A stretch of 64,000 nt of DNA from Pseudomonas fluorescens NCIMB 11764 (GCF_000293885.2 NZ_CP010945.1:186001-250000); one strand, 5' to 3'. Counted from the stretch's first letter, positions 35,733 through 46,097 are shown. Notes: generated by a model from the sequence alone, not told the origin. Numbers and translations are program-made.

Positions 35733-37345
35733 CCGATTCTGTTGAAAAAGTCGGATTTTCAAATGGCTTGAACTCAGGCACGACCACCACCGGAGAACCT
35801 ACTCACCACATTGAGTGGTTTTTCGGCCCTTCGGTGACCTTTGCTGCTCTGCTATTGGGTTAATTTGAGGTTTTTTGCTTAGTGCAGGCGCACCTATCCC
35901 GTGACTGGTGGCCCTTGAGATGAAAATTTGGCCAGCCGTCGCAGGTTCTGCACCGCAGCGGCCAGAGTGAACTCATCCGTCGCGCCACTCATGCCACGTA
36001 GCCGCAGGCGATCCAATTTCAGGATGCGCTTGAGGTGGGCAAACAACATTTCGACCTTTTTACGTTCGTGGCGAGAGCGCTGATATGCCGGCGTTGCGGC
36101 AATGCGCCGAGCCACATCGCGAGCGGCTTCATGGACGCTGCGAGCGATCTTGCGAATCGAAGTGTTCGGGCAGCACCTGGCTTTCATCGGACATGTCGCG
36201 CAGTCGGTCTGTCTGGATCGGAAGATGACGGTGTTGGCTTTGGTGACGTGCGAACGCTCGTTCTTGAAGGCTCGCCATTCGCTGCGCAATGGGTTGCCGG
36301 CTGGGCAGCGGTATTCCTAGGCCTCTTCATTCCAGTGGAAATCGTTACTCGAAAAGCTGTCGTTCTTGCGCTCAGTTTTGTCCCACACCGGCACATGCGG
36401 CTCGATGTCTTTTTCCTCCACCATCCAGGCCAGCATCGGCGCGGTACCGTAAGCGGTGTCGCCAATGAGGCGTTCCGGCTTGATGTCGAACTGCACTTCG
36501 ACCCGATCGATCATCGTCTTGGTGCTCTCGACTTCTGCGGTTCGATGAGCCGGTGTGGGTTCCACATCCATGATCACGCCGTGCTCGGTATCGATCAGAT
36601 AATTCGTGGAGTAAGCGTAGAAAGCAGGGCCGCCTGGAGCAGCCGTCCAGCGGGCCTGAGGATCCGTCAGCGACAGGCGTTTCGGTAGCGTTTCGGCCAA
36701 AGCCTCCTCATCGAGGCCTTCAAGGTACTCACGCACGGCGCGAGTGCTCAGGGCCGGATCGCTCCAGTTGATCTGTTCATCACCCGGTACGCCGCGCTGC
36801 CGACTCGCATCCGCCTTGATGATGCTGGCGTCCACGGCAAAGCCTTCACCTTTGACCAAGCCTGCGTCCATGCAACGACGCAGCACTTCATTGAACAACC
36901 AGCGAAACAGATCGCTGTCCCGAAAACGGCCGTGTCTATTTTTGGAAAAGGTCGAGTGGTTGGGGACTTCATCTTCAAGGCTTAACCGGCAGAACCAGCG
37001 ATACGCCAGGTTCAAATGGGCCTCTTCGCACAGCCGCCGCTCTGAGCGAATGCCGTAGCAATAGCCCACGATCAGCATGCGGATCATCAGTTCAGGATCA
37101 ATCGACGGACGCCCGATAGGGCTATAGAAATCGGCGAGGTAATGGCGCAGGTCACTCAGATCGAGACACTGATCAATGCTGCGCAGAAGATGATTGGCTG
37201 GGATGTGATCTTCAAGGTTGAACGAGTAAAACAGTCGCTCCTGCCCACTCGATAACTGTCCCATCATGCTCTGTGATCCCCCGCCGGCCAATGAAGCAAT
37301 TTTGCCGCAGGTCAAACAGGGGAGCTACTTTTTCAACAGAATCGG
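35733..37345. mobile_element. IS1182-family insertion sequence
   Basis: A 1613-bp element with perfect 19-bp terminal inverted repeats: CCGATTCTGTTGAAAAAGT at 35733-35751 and its complement at 37327-37345. It encodes one IS1182-type transposase on the minus strand, interrupted by a stop codon. It has landed between two divergent DUF3606 genes. Confidence 0.9.
35894..37267 (-). pseudogene. IS1182-family transposase with in-frame amber stop
   Basis: A DDE transposase started at MMGQLSSGQERL, with the family N-terminus (LFYSFNLEDHIP, SIGRPSIDPELMIRML-like region), GFAVDASIIKADAS carrying the first Asp, and GDTAYGT carrying the second. After NDFHWNEEA a TAG codon (36317-36319) interrupts the frame. 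The same frame then continues EYRCPAGNPLRSEWRAF to HERKKVEMLFAHLKRIL, which carries the last catalytic Glu. It is thus a single nonsense change rather than a frameshift; readthrough would give about 457 residues. Confidence 0.85.
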
Positions 37346-37543
37346 CCGGTTAAAGCCCTTCGCGAGAGGCAAAAATCGGCTGTGCAGCCGTTAGACCTGC
37401 TAGCACTAATGTCCATCAGAAAGGTCTCGTGCATGCGACGGCCCCAAAAAACCACATAAGAATTCAGTCGAGTTTGCGAATTCTTCCCAAAAACATTGAA
37501 ACTGCCTCGTTTCGGCTATTTTATTCCTCATACCAAGCGAATT

Positions 37544-37765
37544 ATGGACGAATCTATGCAGCAACGAAATCTCACGCGCGGCTCTGACGAGATCAGAATC
37601 AATGTTAACGACACCTTCGAGCTTAAGTATTGGGCAAAAAAATTCGGGGTAACTACGAGCGAGGTCAAATCCGCAGTGAAAGCGGTAGGCGATGCCCTTA
37701 GCGCGGTCCATAGTCAACTCGAAAGCAATAAAAAAAATTCCAATGACACATGCTCGACGTGGTGA
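37544..37765 (+). CDS. DUF3606 protein, copy 2
   Basis: A 73-residue protein started at MDESMQQRNL (a second ATG is at 37556). The core is INVNDTFELKYWAKKFGVTT, then a helix with SAVKAVGDALSAV, as in copy 1 at 35351. It has a longer polar C-terminus. The shared ELKYWAKKFG but different flanks suggest an old duplication or two related genes rather than a recent copy. Confidence 0.75.
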   Translation: MDESMQQRNLTRGSDEIRINVNDTFELKYWAKKFGVTTSEVKSAVKAVGDALSAVHSQLESNKKNSNDTCSTW

Positions 37766-37846
37766 GTCGTCGATGGGCAGGTTTATTACTCCGAAACTGG
37801 TTCAAGGTTATCCAATATCTGGGAAGATCGCGGACGTAGACCAAAC

Positions 37847-39202
37847 CTAAACCACAGGTCGATACAATCGTACTGTGACTCGCAATCCTTTTTGGCTTAG
37901 TTCATCTAAAAAATTGAGCGTGACACTTGCATCATTACGACTGGCTATCGTGCTGACAATAGATAAACCCAGCCCTGAGCCGGCTTCACCGGTGCCCAGG
38001 CTGCGGTAAAACGGGTCGAACACCAGCTCCTGCTCTTCGGCGCTGATGCCCGGGCCCGAGTCCTTGATCTCGATGAGCACGCCCTGCTCCGCCGGCTCGA
38101 CACTCAAGTCGACCCGACCGCCCGCTGGGGTATAGCGGATGGCGTTGTCCACCAGGTTCTTGACCAGGATGAAGAGGTCCAGCTCGTTGATGACGACCTG
38201 AACGTCCTCGACGCTTTCCACTCCAATATCAATGCCCTTGTTTTCGGCCAGTGGCAGAAGGTCTTCCAGCACGCGGCGAAACAACGCGTGCACCGAAACC
38301 GCCGTCTCGGCTCGTTGCGTGACTGATTGTGCGGCGGCTAGGGCCAGTAGTTGTTCGATGAGTTTGCGGCTGCGCTCGATGCCCTGAGCCAAGGGCGCAA
38401 AGCTTTGCCGGGCTGCCTCCGACATGGGTGCGGACGACAAACGTTCCGCTTGCAGGGATAGCGCAGTCATCGGCGAACGCAGTTCATGGGCGGCATCGGC
38501 GATAAACCGCCGTTGCGCTTCCATGGCCTGCGCGACGCGCTTGAGCAACCGATTAATCGCCACGACGAAGGGCCGGATTTCGCTCGGCAAGTGCTGTTCA
38601 TCGACAGGATGCAGCGCCTGCTGATCGCGCTGATCGATCTCCGCCGAGAGCGTCGCGATGGGACGGAACAGCTTGCGCACCAGGTCCCCCACCATCAACA
38701 GCAGCACCGGGAACAGAATGAAAAACGGCAGCAGTCTGCGCCAGGCGCTTTCCCGCGCTTCCTTGTCGCGCACGTCGGCCTCTTGCGCGACCACGATGCG
38801 CTCGCCTGCCGAGGTGGTTCTGACCAGCGCGCGAAAGTTTTCACCGGCTATGTTCAGCGTCGACAAGCCATCGGCCAGGGTCACGGGAAATGGCAACGGA
38901 ATGCTGGCGTCGTCATTGCCGGTCGCTTTGGCGCTATCAGATAGGTACTGCACGATGATCCTCGACTCTTCGTCGTCGCCAACGATCCGTTCGGCGCCGG
39001 GATAGCGCAGGGTCATGTGCTGGCGGTCGAACAGCACCGCCACCTGACGCAAGCTTTCGTCCTGCATTTCATGCGTTTCGTCGAGTGCCGAGATGAACGC
39101 GAACGCACCGGCCAGCAAGGCGACGATGAGAATGGCCAGTGACAGCGTGACGGAAAGCCGTGACTGCACCGAGTCGCTCAAACGCCTTTTGAAACCATCC
39201 AT
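37847..39202 (-). CDS. Sensor histidine kinase (QseC/TctE type)
   Basis: A 451-residue kinase: first membrane helix LSLAILIVALLAGAFAFISA, a periplasmic domain of about 115 residues, second helix LLPFFILFPVLLLMVGDLV, HAMP, the H-box DAAHELRSPMTAL, and the ATPase domain with DNAIRYTPAG, DSGPGIS and GSGLGLSIV. It overlaps the end of its regulator gene by 25 bp. The operon order is membrane protein, lipoprotein, regulator, kinase, so it may sense something related to the COG4705 protein it travels with. Confidence 0.9.
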   Translation of the reverse strand: MDGFKRRLSDSVQSRLSVTLSLAILIVALLAGAFAFISALDETHEMQDESLRQVAVLFDRQHMTLRYPGAERIVGDDEESRIIVQYLSDSAKATGNDDASIPLPFPVTLADGLSTLNIAGENFRALVRTTSAGERIVVAQEADVRDKEARESAWRRLLPFFILFPVLLLMVGDLVRKLFRPIATLSAEIDQRDQQALHPVDEQHLPSEIRPFVVAINRLLKRVAQAMEAQRRFIADAAHELRSPMTALSLQAERLSSAPMSEAARQSFAPLAQGIERSRKLIEQLLALAAAQSVTQRAETAVSVHALFRRVLEDLLPLAENKGIDIGVESVEDVQVVINELDLFILVKNLVDNAIRYTPAGGRVDLSVEPAEQGVLIEIKDSGPGISAEEQELVFDPFYRSLGTGEAGSGLGLSIVSTIASRNDASVTLNFLDELSQKGLRVTVRLYRPVV

Positions 39203-39843
39203 CCCATCCCCCTGACGTTCTTGATGACATGGTTACCCAGTTTTCGCCGCAACGCGTGAATCAAGAACTCCACCGCGTTGCTTTCCACTTCGTCGCCCCA
39301 GCCGTAAATCTGGTCTTCCAGCTCACTGCGCGAAAGGATGGCCCCCGGGCGGATCAACAGCGCCTGTAACAGCGCGAATTCTCGACTGGAGAGTTGGACT
39401 TCGCTGATGTCGGCAGTGGAGGCTTGCTTGGAGGCCAAGTCCAACGACACCTCGCCGTTGTCCAGCAGCGATTGCGCGTTACCACCGCGACGGCGCAATA
39501 CTGCTCGCATACGCGCCAACAATTCGGCCATGGCGAAGGGTTTGAGCAGGAAGTCATCAGCGCCGCCATCGAGTCCGCGCAGGCGATCATCCAGGCCGTC
39601 CCGGGCAGTGATGATCAGCAATGGCACGGGGTTGTTGCGCGCGCGAATGGCATCCAGCACATCGAGCCCGTCCTTGCCCGGGAGACCGAGGTCCAGCAGC
39701 ACCAGGGCATAGTTCTGTGTGTCCAGCGCCGCCAACGCGGTGAGGCCGTTTTTCACCCAGTCGGTAGCGTAGCTCGCATCCTTGAGCACACCTTCGATGG
39801 CATCCCCAATCATCAGGTCATCTTCGACCAGCAGAATACGCAT
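39178..39843 (-). CDS. OmpR-family response regulator (QseB/PmrA type)
   Basis: A 221-residue regulator started at MRILLVEDDL. The receiver carries VEDD, the phospho-acceptor in LLDLGLPGKDG and Lys in FLLKPF. The winged-helix domain ends with SNAVEFLIHALRRKLG. It pairs with the overlapping kinase gene. About 100 bp separate it from the lipoprotein gene ahead, so it probably shares the operon with the lipoprotein and the COG4705 protein. Confidence 0.9.
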   Translation of the reverse strand: MRILLVEDDLMIGDAIEGVLKDASYATDWVKNGLTALAALDTQNYALVLLDLGLPGKDGLDVLDAIRARNNPVPLLIITARDGLDDRLRGLDGGADDFLLKPFAMAELLARMRAVLRRRGGNAQSLLDNGEVSLDLASKQASTADISEVQLSSREFALLQALLIRPGAILSRSELEDQIYGWGDEVESNAVEFLIHALRRKLGNHVIKNVRGMGWMVSKGV

Positions 39844-39945
39844 GCACCGCTCCGACATAAAAGGCGCGACGGTCATTGCCATCGCACCTACATTGAAGCA
39901 CTTGCCCCGGTGTTTGTCCGCCGCCGGTTCCGTGCCGACTTACTG

Positions 39946-40380
39946 CTACTGGCCTTTCATCGAATCGAAAGCCTTGAGCAGGTCGTCCATGGCCGCCTTG
40001 CATTCAGCCTGCTTCGGCGCACTGGCGCGCAGGGCATCGAGTGCGTGGTCAATGCCTTTGTCCAGCACATGCCAGTCAGCGGCGGCCCGGGGTTTGATGC
40101 CGGCTTCAGCGGAATCCCAGGAGGTTTCCAGATCCTTGATGCGAGTCTTAGCGCCGGGCAGATCGTTTTTCCCGACGAGCGCTGTGACGTCGGCAGCGAT
40201 GCTGCGGAACTCGCTCAGATCGCCCAGCTTCGAGCCGGACTGCGCCGGCGCGCTCATGGAGTTGGTCGGCGTGCCGGCACTTAGCTTGTCGGCGGGTTTC
40301 GAGCAGCCGGCCAAACTGCCGAGCAGCACCAGAGACGAGATGATCGCGACTTGACGAAAAGCCGTTTGGAAGGAGTGCAT
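39946..40380 (-). CDS. Lipoprotein of the two-component operon
   Basis: A 144-residue protein with a lipobox (LLGSLAGC) at about residue 26. The mature, mostly helical domain includes [20 protein letters not shown], and a second segment [17 protein letters not shown] that could form a helical bundle. No known catalytic motif. It lies between the COG4705 membrane protein (28 bp) and the response regulator; I infer a periplasmic partner of that membrane protein or of the sensor. Confidence 0.8.
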   Translation of the reverse strand: MHSFQTAFRQVAIISSLVLLGSLAGCSKPADKLSAGTPTNSMSAPAQSGSKLGDLSEFRSIAADVTALVGKNDLPGAKTRIKDLETSWDSAEAGIKPRAAADWHVLDKGIDHALDALRASAPKQAECKAAMDDLLKAFDSMKGQ

Positions 40381-40408
40381 ATTGATTCCTTGGTGGGTGT
40401 CTGAGTGG

Positions 40409-41173
40409 TTATTGAATGGCGGACCTGCGGATGCCGACGCCGATCTGCGCGACAGCCACCAACAGGACGATGACGGTGAGGAAGATGGCGCTGGTCCAGG
40501 CGGCGCCCATACCCAGGCCGCCGTAAGTCTTGGCTTGGGTTAGCAAGTCGCCGAGAGAGGCGCCGAACGGGCGGGTCAGGATATAGGCGATCCAGAAGGT
40601 CAGCACCACGTTGCCCCCCAGGCGCCAGGCCAGCAGCGTCGCGGCAATCAGAACGCCAAAAATCAAGGCCCCGACGGTGAACCCCAGTCCCAGCGCTTCC
40701 GTGGCCAGGTCCCCGGCGGCGGTTCCCAGGGCAAAGGTGCACAGTACGGTGGACCAGTAGAAAAGTTCGCGCCGCGGCGAGTCTATTTCGCGGATCGACA
40801 GGTTGTGTTCCATGCGGAACCAAATTAGGAAATTGAATGCCAACAGCACCGAGAACACCGACGTACTGACGTACAGGCTGATATCGAGCATGTCGGTCAT
40901 AATGTCGGTGATCTGCGTGCCGACGATGCTCACCAGCACCACGGTCAACCAGTAGATCCAAGGCGAATACGCCGTTTTACGCATTTGCAGAAACAGCGCG
41001 CCCCCCAGCAGCAGCGCCATGCCGATGCTGGTCCAGCCTGCGCCGAACCCCGCGTCCACGGCCAGGAAGTCGGCGCCGGTTTCCCCCACGGTGGTCGATA
41101 GAATCTTGATCACCCAGAAGGCCAGTGTCACTTCGGGGACTTTGTTAAGCCATCCGGCTTTAGCGGGATTCAT
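40409..41173 (-). CDS. COG4705-type integral membrane protein, copy 2
   Basis: A 254-residue membrane protein related along its whole length to the one at 24406. The start segment [20 protein letters not shown] corresponds to NKLPEITLAFWAMKICATTL in copy 1. The four GD-type repeats are present ([44 protein letters not shown]). It heads an operon with a lipoprotein and a two-component system. GC-rich codons set it apart from copy 1, so the two arrived from different sources. Transport substrate unknown. Confidence 0.82.
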   Translation of the reverse strand: MNPAKAGWLNKVPEVTLAFWVIKILSTTVGETGADFLAVDAGFGAGWTSIGMALLLGGALFLQMRKTAYSPWIYWLTVVLVSIVGTQITDIMTDMLDISLYVSTSVFSVLLAFNFLIWFRMEHNLSIREIDSPRRELFYWSTVLCTFALGTAAGDLATEALGLGFTVGALIFGVLIAATLLAWRLGGNVVLTFWIAYILTRPFGASLGDLLTQAKTYGGLGMGAAWTSAIFLTVIVLLVAVAQIGVGIRRSAIQ

Positions 41174-41332
41174 GTGCGGGTTACCTCTCCTGAACAGCGC
41201 TGAACTTGCGCTGAGGGGAAGATACGCCCCAATACTTAGCTGGGACTGAGGATTCGCTCAATATTAAAGAGCGCGGTAAAAACATTTACCGATCTTCCGA
41301 CTAAACAAGTCATCTTAAGCACCGACTGTCTG

Positions 41333-41362
41333 AATCGCCCCTGGTTTCGTAGACACATCCGA
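41333..41362. mobile_element. IS3-family terminal repeat remnant
   Basis: AATCGCCCCTGGTTTCGTAG and the following bases are nearly the same as 16345-16372. Only the terminal repeat is left, with no transposase sequence behind it. Confidence 0.5.
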
Positions 41363-41439
41363 CTGACCCCTTTTGGCTGTGGATTCAACCGGTCGATGCA
41401 AATGAGTGGTCAGTTCGAACACAAACGGCAACGCCCCTA

Positions 41440-41640
41440 ACTCAAGTCTGAAAATTCCCGACCGCTACATTGAGCGCACCGCTGACATGCTTCAGTTCCA
41501 ATGTCGACGCCTGCAGCGACAGACTCTGCCGCGAGCTTTCCTCTGCTACCTCGCGCACCTTCGTCATACTGTTGTTGACCTCATCCGCACCATACTCTGC
41601 TGTTCATCCATGGCTTCGTAGGTGCCGGCTGATTCAATCG
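41440..41640 (-). pseudogene. Possible tail of a chemoreceptor gene
   Basis: On the minus strand, broken frames give KVREVAEESSRQSLSLQAST and then LELKHVSGAL...VAVGNFQT, which has the look of the C-terminal helix and end of a methyl-accepting chemotaxis protein. There is no start and there are frame breaks, so at most it is a fragment. Confidence 0.35.
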
Positions 41641-41688
41641 CTCATTAAATCCAACACTCAGGGTTTCAAGCGACTACAGCCGGTGAGC

Positions 41689-44211
41689 CTAGGTTCCTCG
41701 CGGCTTAGCCCTAGCAGTGGCTTCCGCGATCAAGGGGTCGTCAGGCCAAAAATGCTTGGGGTACCTCCCCTTCAGGTCTTTCTTCACCTCGTCGTACGTC
41801 GACTTCCAGAAATTTGCTAAATCCTGGGTAACTTGCACAGGGCGCCGCGCTGGCGATAACAAATGGAGCTTGAGTACCTGACGTCCGTTGGCAATGCGCG
41901 GTGTGTCTGCAAGGCCAAACAACTCTTGGAGTCTCACAGCCAATACGGGAGGCCGCTCGCTGTAGTCGATTCGAACGTTCGATCCAGAAGGCACCCCAAT
42001 CATCTGAGGTGCCTGTGCCTCAAGTTGCTGCGGCAACGGCCACGGCAAGAGGGTGCGCAGAATTGATGGAAGATCGATCTGCCCAAAGTGGCTGAGCCTG
42101 GTTACCTTTGTGATGTAGGGGGTAAGCCACTCCCCTAGAGACTCCAGAAGTACTTGGTCACGAAGATCTGGCCAATCACTTGTGCTCCCCTTCTCCAAAT
42201 CCAGATCCCGTAGAAGCGCTACACGCGCTTGCCACTGGCGCAACTCTGGAGTCCAAGGCAAGAGTTCAATTCCCTTGCGCCGGATGTAATTGATCAACGC
42301 CTGGGCGCGAGCTTCGTCATCAAGGTTTGCCATAGGGGCAGAGGAAAGTACCAACTCCCCGACCTTCAGCTGCCGCTCCGCTCGAAGCACACCTTCTCGC
42401 TCATCCCAGTCCAGCTCATCCACCTGACGGACTTGCTCCTTTAGAACGGAGTTGAACAGCTGTTCATCGAAGTCCGCCGCCAAATAAATGCGCTCTTCAC
42501 GTTGGCCTTGGCGACTACCCAGATCAGCGATCACCAACCAAGAATGCTTCATCAGCACATCGCTTTCGGTAAACATGGCTGCACGGCCGTTGGCGAGACG
42601 GTACTCAGCACCACCAGCGCGACGTTGTTGAGCGACACGGTCGGGGTATGCGAGAGCCAATAGAGCTCCCACCCACCGTGGATGTTCAGGATCTATGACC
42701 GGGTTGGCAATGGGGTGGCGCAGATAAGAACGGTATTGCTTGGCAAGCTGCCTAGCACGTTGCGCACTGCCTTGCTCGGAACGCTCGGCACGCTGCTCTC
42801 CAGAGACAATTGCAAGACGATTGTGGATATCTGCACCGGCACCACGCTGAATATCACGTTCCCCCAGTAGCGCGGCAATATCACATGCAAGCTGTCCAAG
42901 GCCCAAAGCATGACCTCGGAGAAGCAGGTGGGCTATGCGCGGATGCGCCGGCAATTCCGCCATAGCTTGTCCATGCTTTGTAAGCTTCCGATCCTCACCC
43001 AGAGCCCCCAAGCGAACGAGTAGGTCACAGGCTTGGGAATAGGCAGCTGCAGGCGGAACATCCAACCATTTCAGATCAGGAGGAAGGACACCCCATCTGG
43101 ATAGTTGCAGAGCTAGTCCAGCGAGGTCAGCCTGCTGTAATTCAGGAGTACCGTAGGCTGGCAGTTGATCGTGCTGAGCCTCCGACCAAAGCCGATAACA
43201 AACACCAGGTTCAAGACGACCCGCACGTCCCGCTCGTTGAGTCGCGCTCGCTTTCGATATCCGCTGCGTGTCCAATCTGGTCATCCCGCTACGCGGGTCG
43301 AATCGAGGCACACGTTCGAGTCCCGAGTCGATAACTACTCGAACACCCTCGATAGTCACGCTGGTCTCAGCGATGTTGGTAGCCAGCACAACCTTTCGCT
43401 TCCCTGCAGGAGGTGGATCAATCGCAGCTCGTTGTGCAGTTAGCTCGAGCTCTCCATGCAAAGGACACAGCAAAACGTCTTCTCGATCTCCCAAGCGATC
43501 TTTCAGAGACTGGTGTACTCGTCGTATTTCGGCCTGCCCAGGTAGAAACACCAAGAGACTTCCACCTTGTTCCTCCAAAGCATCCAAGCATGTTGAGACT
43601 ACACGCTGATCAAGATAATCGCCTGATTGATAAGGAGCTCCCCAGATCGTCGTAACCGCGTACATACGGCCTTCACTGGTGACGATAGGGGCATCGTCGA
43701 GCAATCGAGAGAGTCGCTCTCCCTCCAGCGTTGCGGACATTAGCAACACCTTAAGGGGGACATCGTCTCGCAGCATCTCGCGGCAATTGAGCGTCAGTGC
43801 CAAGGCCAAATCCGCATCAAGATTGCGAAGATGAAACTCGTCGAAGATAACCAGACCCACGCTTTCAAGTGACGGATCCTCTTGTAACCTGCGAGCAAGA
43901 ATCCCTTCGGTCACGACCTCGATACGCGTTTTCGGCCCTACTTTGCTGTCCAGGCGGATGCGGTAGCCTACGGTCTCACCAACTCTTTCACCAAGCTCAC
44001 TCGCCATACGTTCCGCTGCTGCACGGGCAGCGAGACGTCGTGGTTCTAGCATCACGATTGTCTGCTCTTTCAGCCATGCCTCACCAAGGAGAGCAAGGGG
44101 CACTCGCGTGGTTTTACCTGCTCCAGGAGGCGCTTGCAGAACGACCTCATTACGATCATTCAAAGCGTTCAAAAGGGCCGGTAGGGCAGCATCGATTGGC
44201 AAAGTACTCAT
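41689..44211 (-). CDS. hrpB: Complete island-borne ATP-dependent helicase HrpB
   Basis: An 840-residue, full-length DExH-box helicase: Walker A GAGKT (residues 30-34), motif Ia [24 protein letters not shown] (124-127), SATLEG, the RAGRAGRLEPGVCYRLW motif VI, and the HrpB C-terminal region ending in PRGT. It is close in protein sequence to the split host gene but has much less GC-rich codons, so it came from another lineage. It lies in the same orientation as the host gene. With the host copy split, this is the only intact hrpB visible, and I infer that the island carries it to spare the host. Confidence 0.95.
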   Translation of the reverse strand: MSTLPIDAALPALLNALNDRNEVVLQAPPGAGKTTRVPLALLGEAWLKEQTIVMLEPRRLAARAAAERMASELGERVGETVGYRIRLDSKVGPKTRIEVVTEGILARRLQEDPSLESVGLVIFDEFHLRNLDADLALALTLNCREMLRDDVPLKVLLMSATLEGERLSRLLDDAPIVTSEGRMYAVTTIWGAPYQSGDYLDQRVVSTCLDALEEQGGSLLVFLPGQAEIRRVHQSLKDRLGDREDVLLCPLHGELELTAQRAAIDPPPAGKRKVVLATNIAETSVTIEGVRVVIDSGLERVPRFDPRSGMTRLDTQRISKASATQRAGRAGRLEPGVCYRLWSEAQHDQLPAYGTPELQQADLAGLALQLSRWGVLPPDLKWLDVPPAAAYSQACDLLVRLGALGEDRKLTKHGQAMAELPAHPRIAHLLLRGHALGLGQLACDIAALLGERDIQRGAGADIHNRLAIVSGEQRAERSEQGSAQRARQLAKQYRSYLRHPIANPVIDPEHPRWVGALLALAYPDRVAQQRRAGGAEYRLANGRAAMFTESDVLMKHSWLVIADLGSRQGQREERIYLAADFDEQLFNSVLKEQVRQVDELDWDEREGVLRAERQLKVGELVLSSAPMANLDDEARAQALINYIRRKGIELLPWTPELRQWQARVALLRDLDLEKGSTSDWPDLRDQVLLESLGEWLTPYITKVTRLSHFGQIDLPSILRTLLPWPLPQQLEAQAPQMIGVPSGSNVRIDYSERPPVLAVRLQELFGLADTPRIANGRQVLKLHLLSPARRPVQVTQDLANFWKSTYDEVKKDLKGRYPKHFWPDDPLIAEATARAKPRGT

Positions 44212-44426
44212 GTGGACTCCGAACTGTAGGGAGTCAGTATAAGGTGGTCAGGGAATACGATGCATGGGTGAGCCAGCGATCATGACTTGCGCCGAAGAGT
44301 GCAGCAGGTATATGAACTAACATTTCGGGGCGGATAACATTCTCCTTGCCCCTCCCTTTCATGAACTGCGTTTCTATCTCCCAAGCCAGTAAATTTCAGC
44401 CTTGATAGTGACGACAGCGTTTTCTA

Positions 44427-45617
44427 GTGAACGATCCTATGGAACAAATCCCTTTCGATACTGACGATGGCAACACGATGTTCATTTGCCTCGAATGCAT
44501 AGGGGATCCTATGCTCAAGGGATTCAAATCACTGCCCGAGTTCGAGGTCACCTGTACCGCGTGCAATTGCTCAACTCGGCAAGCTGTTACTCCCGCACGC
44601 ATTGCGCGTTTCATACGCAAGCACCTACCGACACACTTTTCTGTCGACGCTGGGCTCTACGATGATTATGAGATGTCGCTGGCAGAGGTGGTGAGTAGGG
44701 CCATTCGATGCGACAACTTACTCGCCTGCAAAGCCATTGCGCATAAAATGGTCAGCCCCCGCGCGCATGAAGACGACTTCTACTGGAAAGGTCAGGTGTA
44801 TTGCGTGAAGCGCAATCCCTTTGACGATGCAGAACATGAGCGCTGGTGGATTGTCGGTGACTGGCACGACATTGCTTATGAACTGAGCCATGAACGCCGG
44901 TTCTTCAGCGACAAGGCACGCAAGTTCTTTGAGTCACTCCTTCACGAGGCTTTGAGTGCAGAAAAACCGTGCAGCCCTGGAACACCAGCGGTTATCAAAA
45001 CGCTACTTTCAGGTACCAAGCTTTATCGTGCTCGAATCGCAGCCAATCCAACTGAGGTTCAGCATTTCAAAAGCAACCCTCTGGCAGAGTTGGGTGCACC
45101 GCCACTGGATCGCGCAAAAAACAATCGGATGAGCGCCGCAGGCTTTTCATGGATGTACGTGTCACAGGACACCACTACTTGCGTTCGTGAGGTGTTACCC
45201 AATCAGGGAGACATGGTCGTGGTGGGAGAGTTTGTGTCCACTACACCGCTGAGGGTCTTTGATCTCAATGCGCTGAGTCATCGACTGAAGCATGCGCCAT
45301 TAAGCTTGTTTAGCCCTGACTATGAACAGCGCAGCAACCACCGACAGCTGTTGAGGTATCTGCACGACGAGATTGCTCAGCCTATCGAACGCCCTGAAAC
45401 CGGCTACGTGATGACTCAAGCCTTTGCCGAATACATTCGTTGCTACGCGCCGCATCAGTTTGATGGCATCAGTTTTCGCTCTGTGCAGCATCCCGGCGGG
45501 GTCAACTACGCGCTGTTCGCTAAAGACAATGCCGAGCGCGTGCGATCAGCTTACAGCCGTCCGGCATTCGATCTGGTGATAAGCAGCGATTCCGTGACAC
45601 TGCAAATAGCAGAATGA
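44427..45617 (+). CDS. RES-domain protein with HEPN/RES-type N-terminal region
   Basis: A 396-residue protein. Residues 1-55 hold cysteines (FICLECIG, VTCTACNC) like a zinc ribbon. A helical region of about 130 residues follows. The last 200 residues are a RES domain: KLYRARIA, NRMSAAGFSWMYVSQDTTTC, VREVLP, and GISFRSVQHPGGVNYALF. RES domains of toxin-antitoxin systems break down NAD, and this longer form with an N-terminal extension is known from defence contexts. No antitoxin gene is adjacent. It is divergent from the island hrpB and near the three-component operon. Confidence 0.82.
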   Translation: MNDPMEQIPFDTDDGNTMFICLECIGDPMLKGFKSLPEFEVTCTACNCSTRQAVTPARIARFIRKHLPTHFSVDAGLYDDYEMSLAEVVSRAIRCDNLLACKAIAHKMVSPRAHEDDFYWKGQVYCVKRNPFDDAEHERWWIVGDWHDIAYELSHERRFFSDKARKFFESLLHEALSAEKPCSPGTPAVIKTLLSGTKLYRARIAANPTEVQHFKSNPLAELGAPPLDRAKNNRMSAAGFSWMYVSQDTTTCVREVLPNQGDMVVVGEFVSTTPLRVFDLNALSHRLKHAPLSLFSPDYEQRSNHRQLLRYLHDEIAQPIERPETGYVMTQAFAEYIRCYAPHQFDGISFRSVQHPGGVNYALFAKDNAERVRSAYSRPAFDLVISSDSVTLQIAE

Positions 45618-46097
45618 GTCAGTGCACGGTACCGTGCAGCCTAGTTACACCCTCGGACAAAAGCCGTCGCAATTTTAAGAGTTTCGGCGATCTAGCAGCC
45701 AGCTTCAATCAAGGCCCAATTTGCAAATTGGAGAGACTGAGCCTAGTGAAAACTGTCGTTTTTGGCTTTAAATCCCACGCTCATTCAATGCCGAATTAGT
45801 CGTTCCCTTTCCGACGCACGCTGCCGCCTTCTAAGCTCAGCTGTGGAGAAATACAATTCGCGAAATGGCACTTTTAATGAGGCACGCCCATGAAGAACTG
45901 TACATAAACACAGCCCTCAAATTACTGCTCGCTAAATATGTCAGTATCAGCTAGACCTGCTAATGGCCTTTTGCTAATTTCCAAGTGAATCCAAGGCTAC
46001 TGGATGAAAGCAGGCGACTGATGCCCCGCATCAGGGTACTTTCGGAGGGTAACGATCAGCATCGCCTCCTGACGAGTTTCAAAAAGGCAGGCATGCA
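45618..46097. other. Intergenic stretch
   Basis: No gene is visible. It separates the RES gene from the three-component operon and contains a perfect palindrome (45716-45731) and probably the operon promoter. Confidence 0.5.
45716..45731. repeat. Perfect 16-bp palindrome
   Basis: CCAATTTGCAAATTGG reads the same on both strands, about 370 bp before the three-component operon. It may be a repressor site. Confidence 0.5.

Larger units (their letters stand above)
41174..41688. other. Non-coding stretch with remnants
   Basis: No intact gene. It holds the promoter of the operon at 41173, an IS3-family end remnant (41333) and a probable chemoreceptor-tail remnant (41440-41640). Confidence 0.5.
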
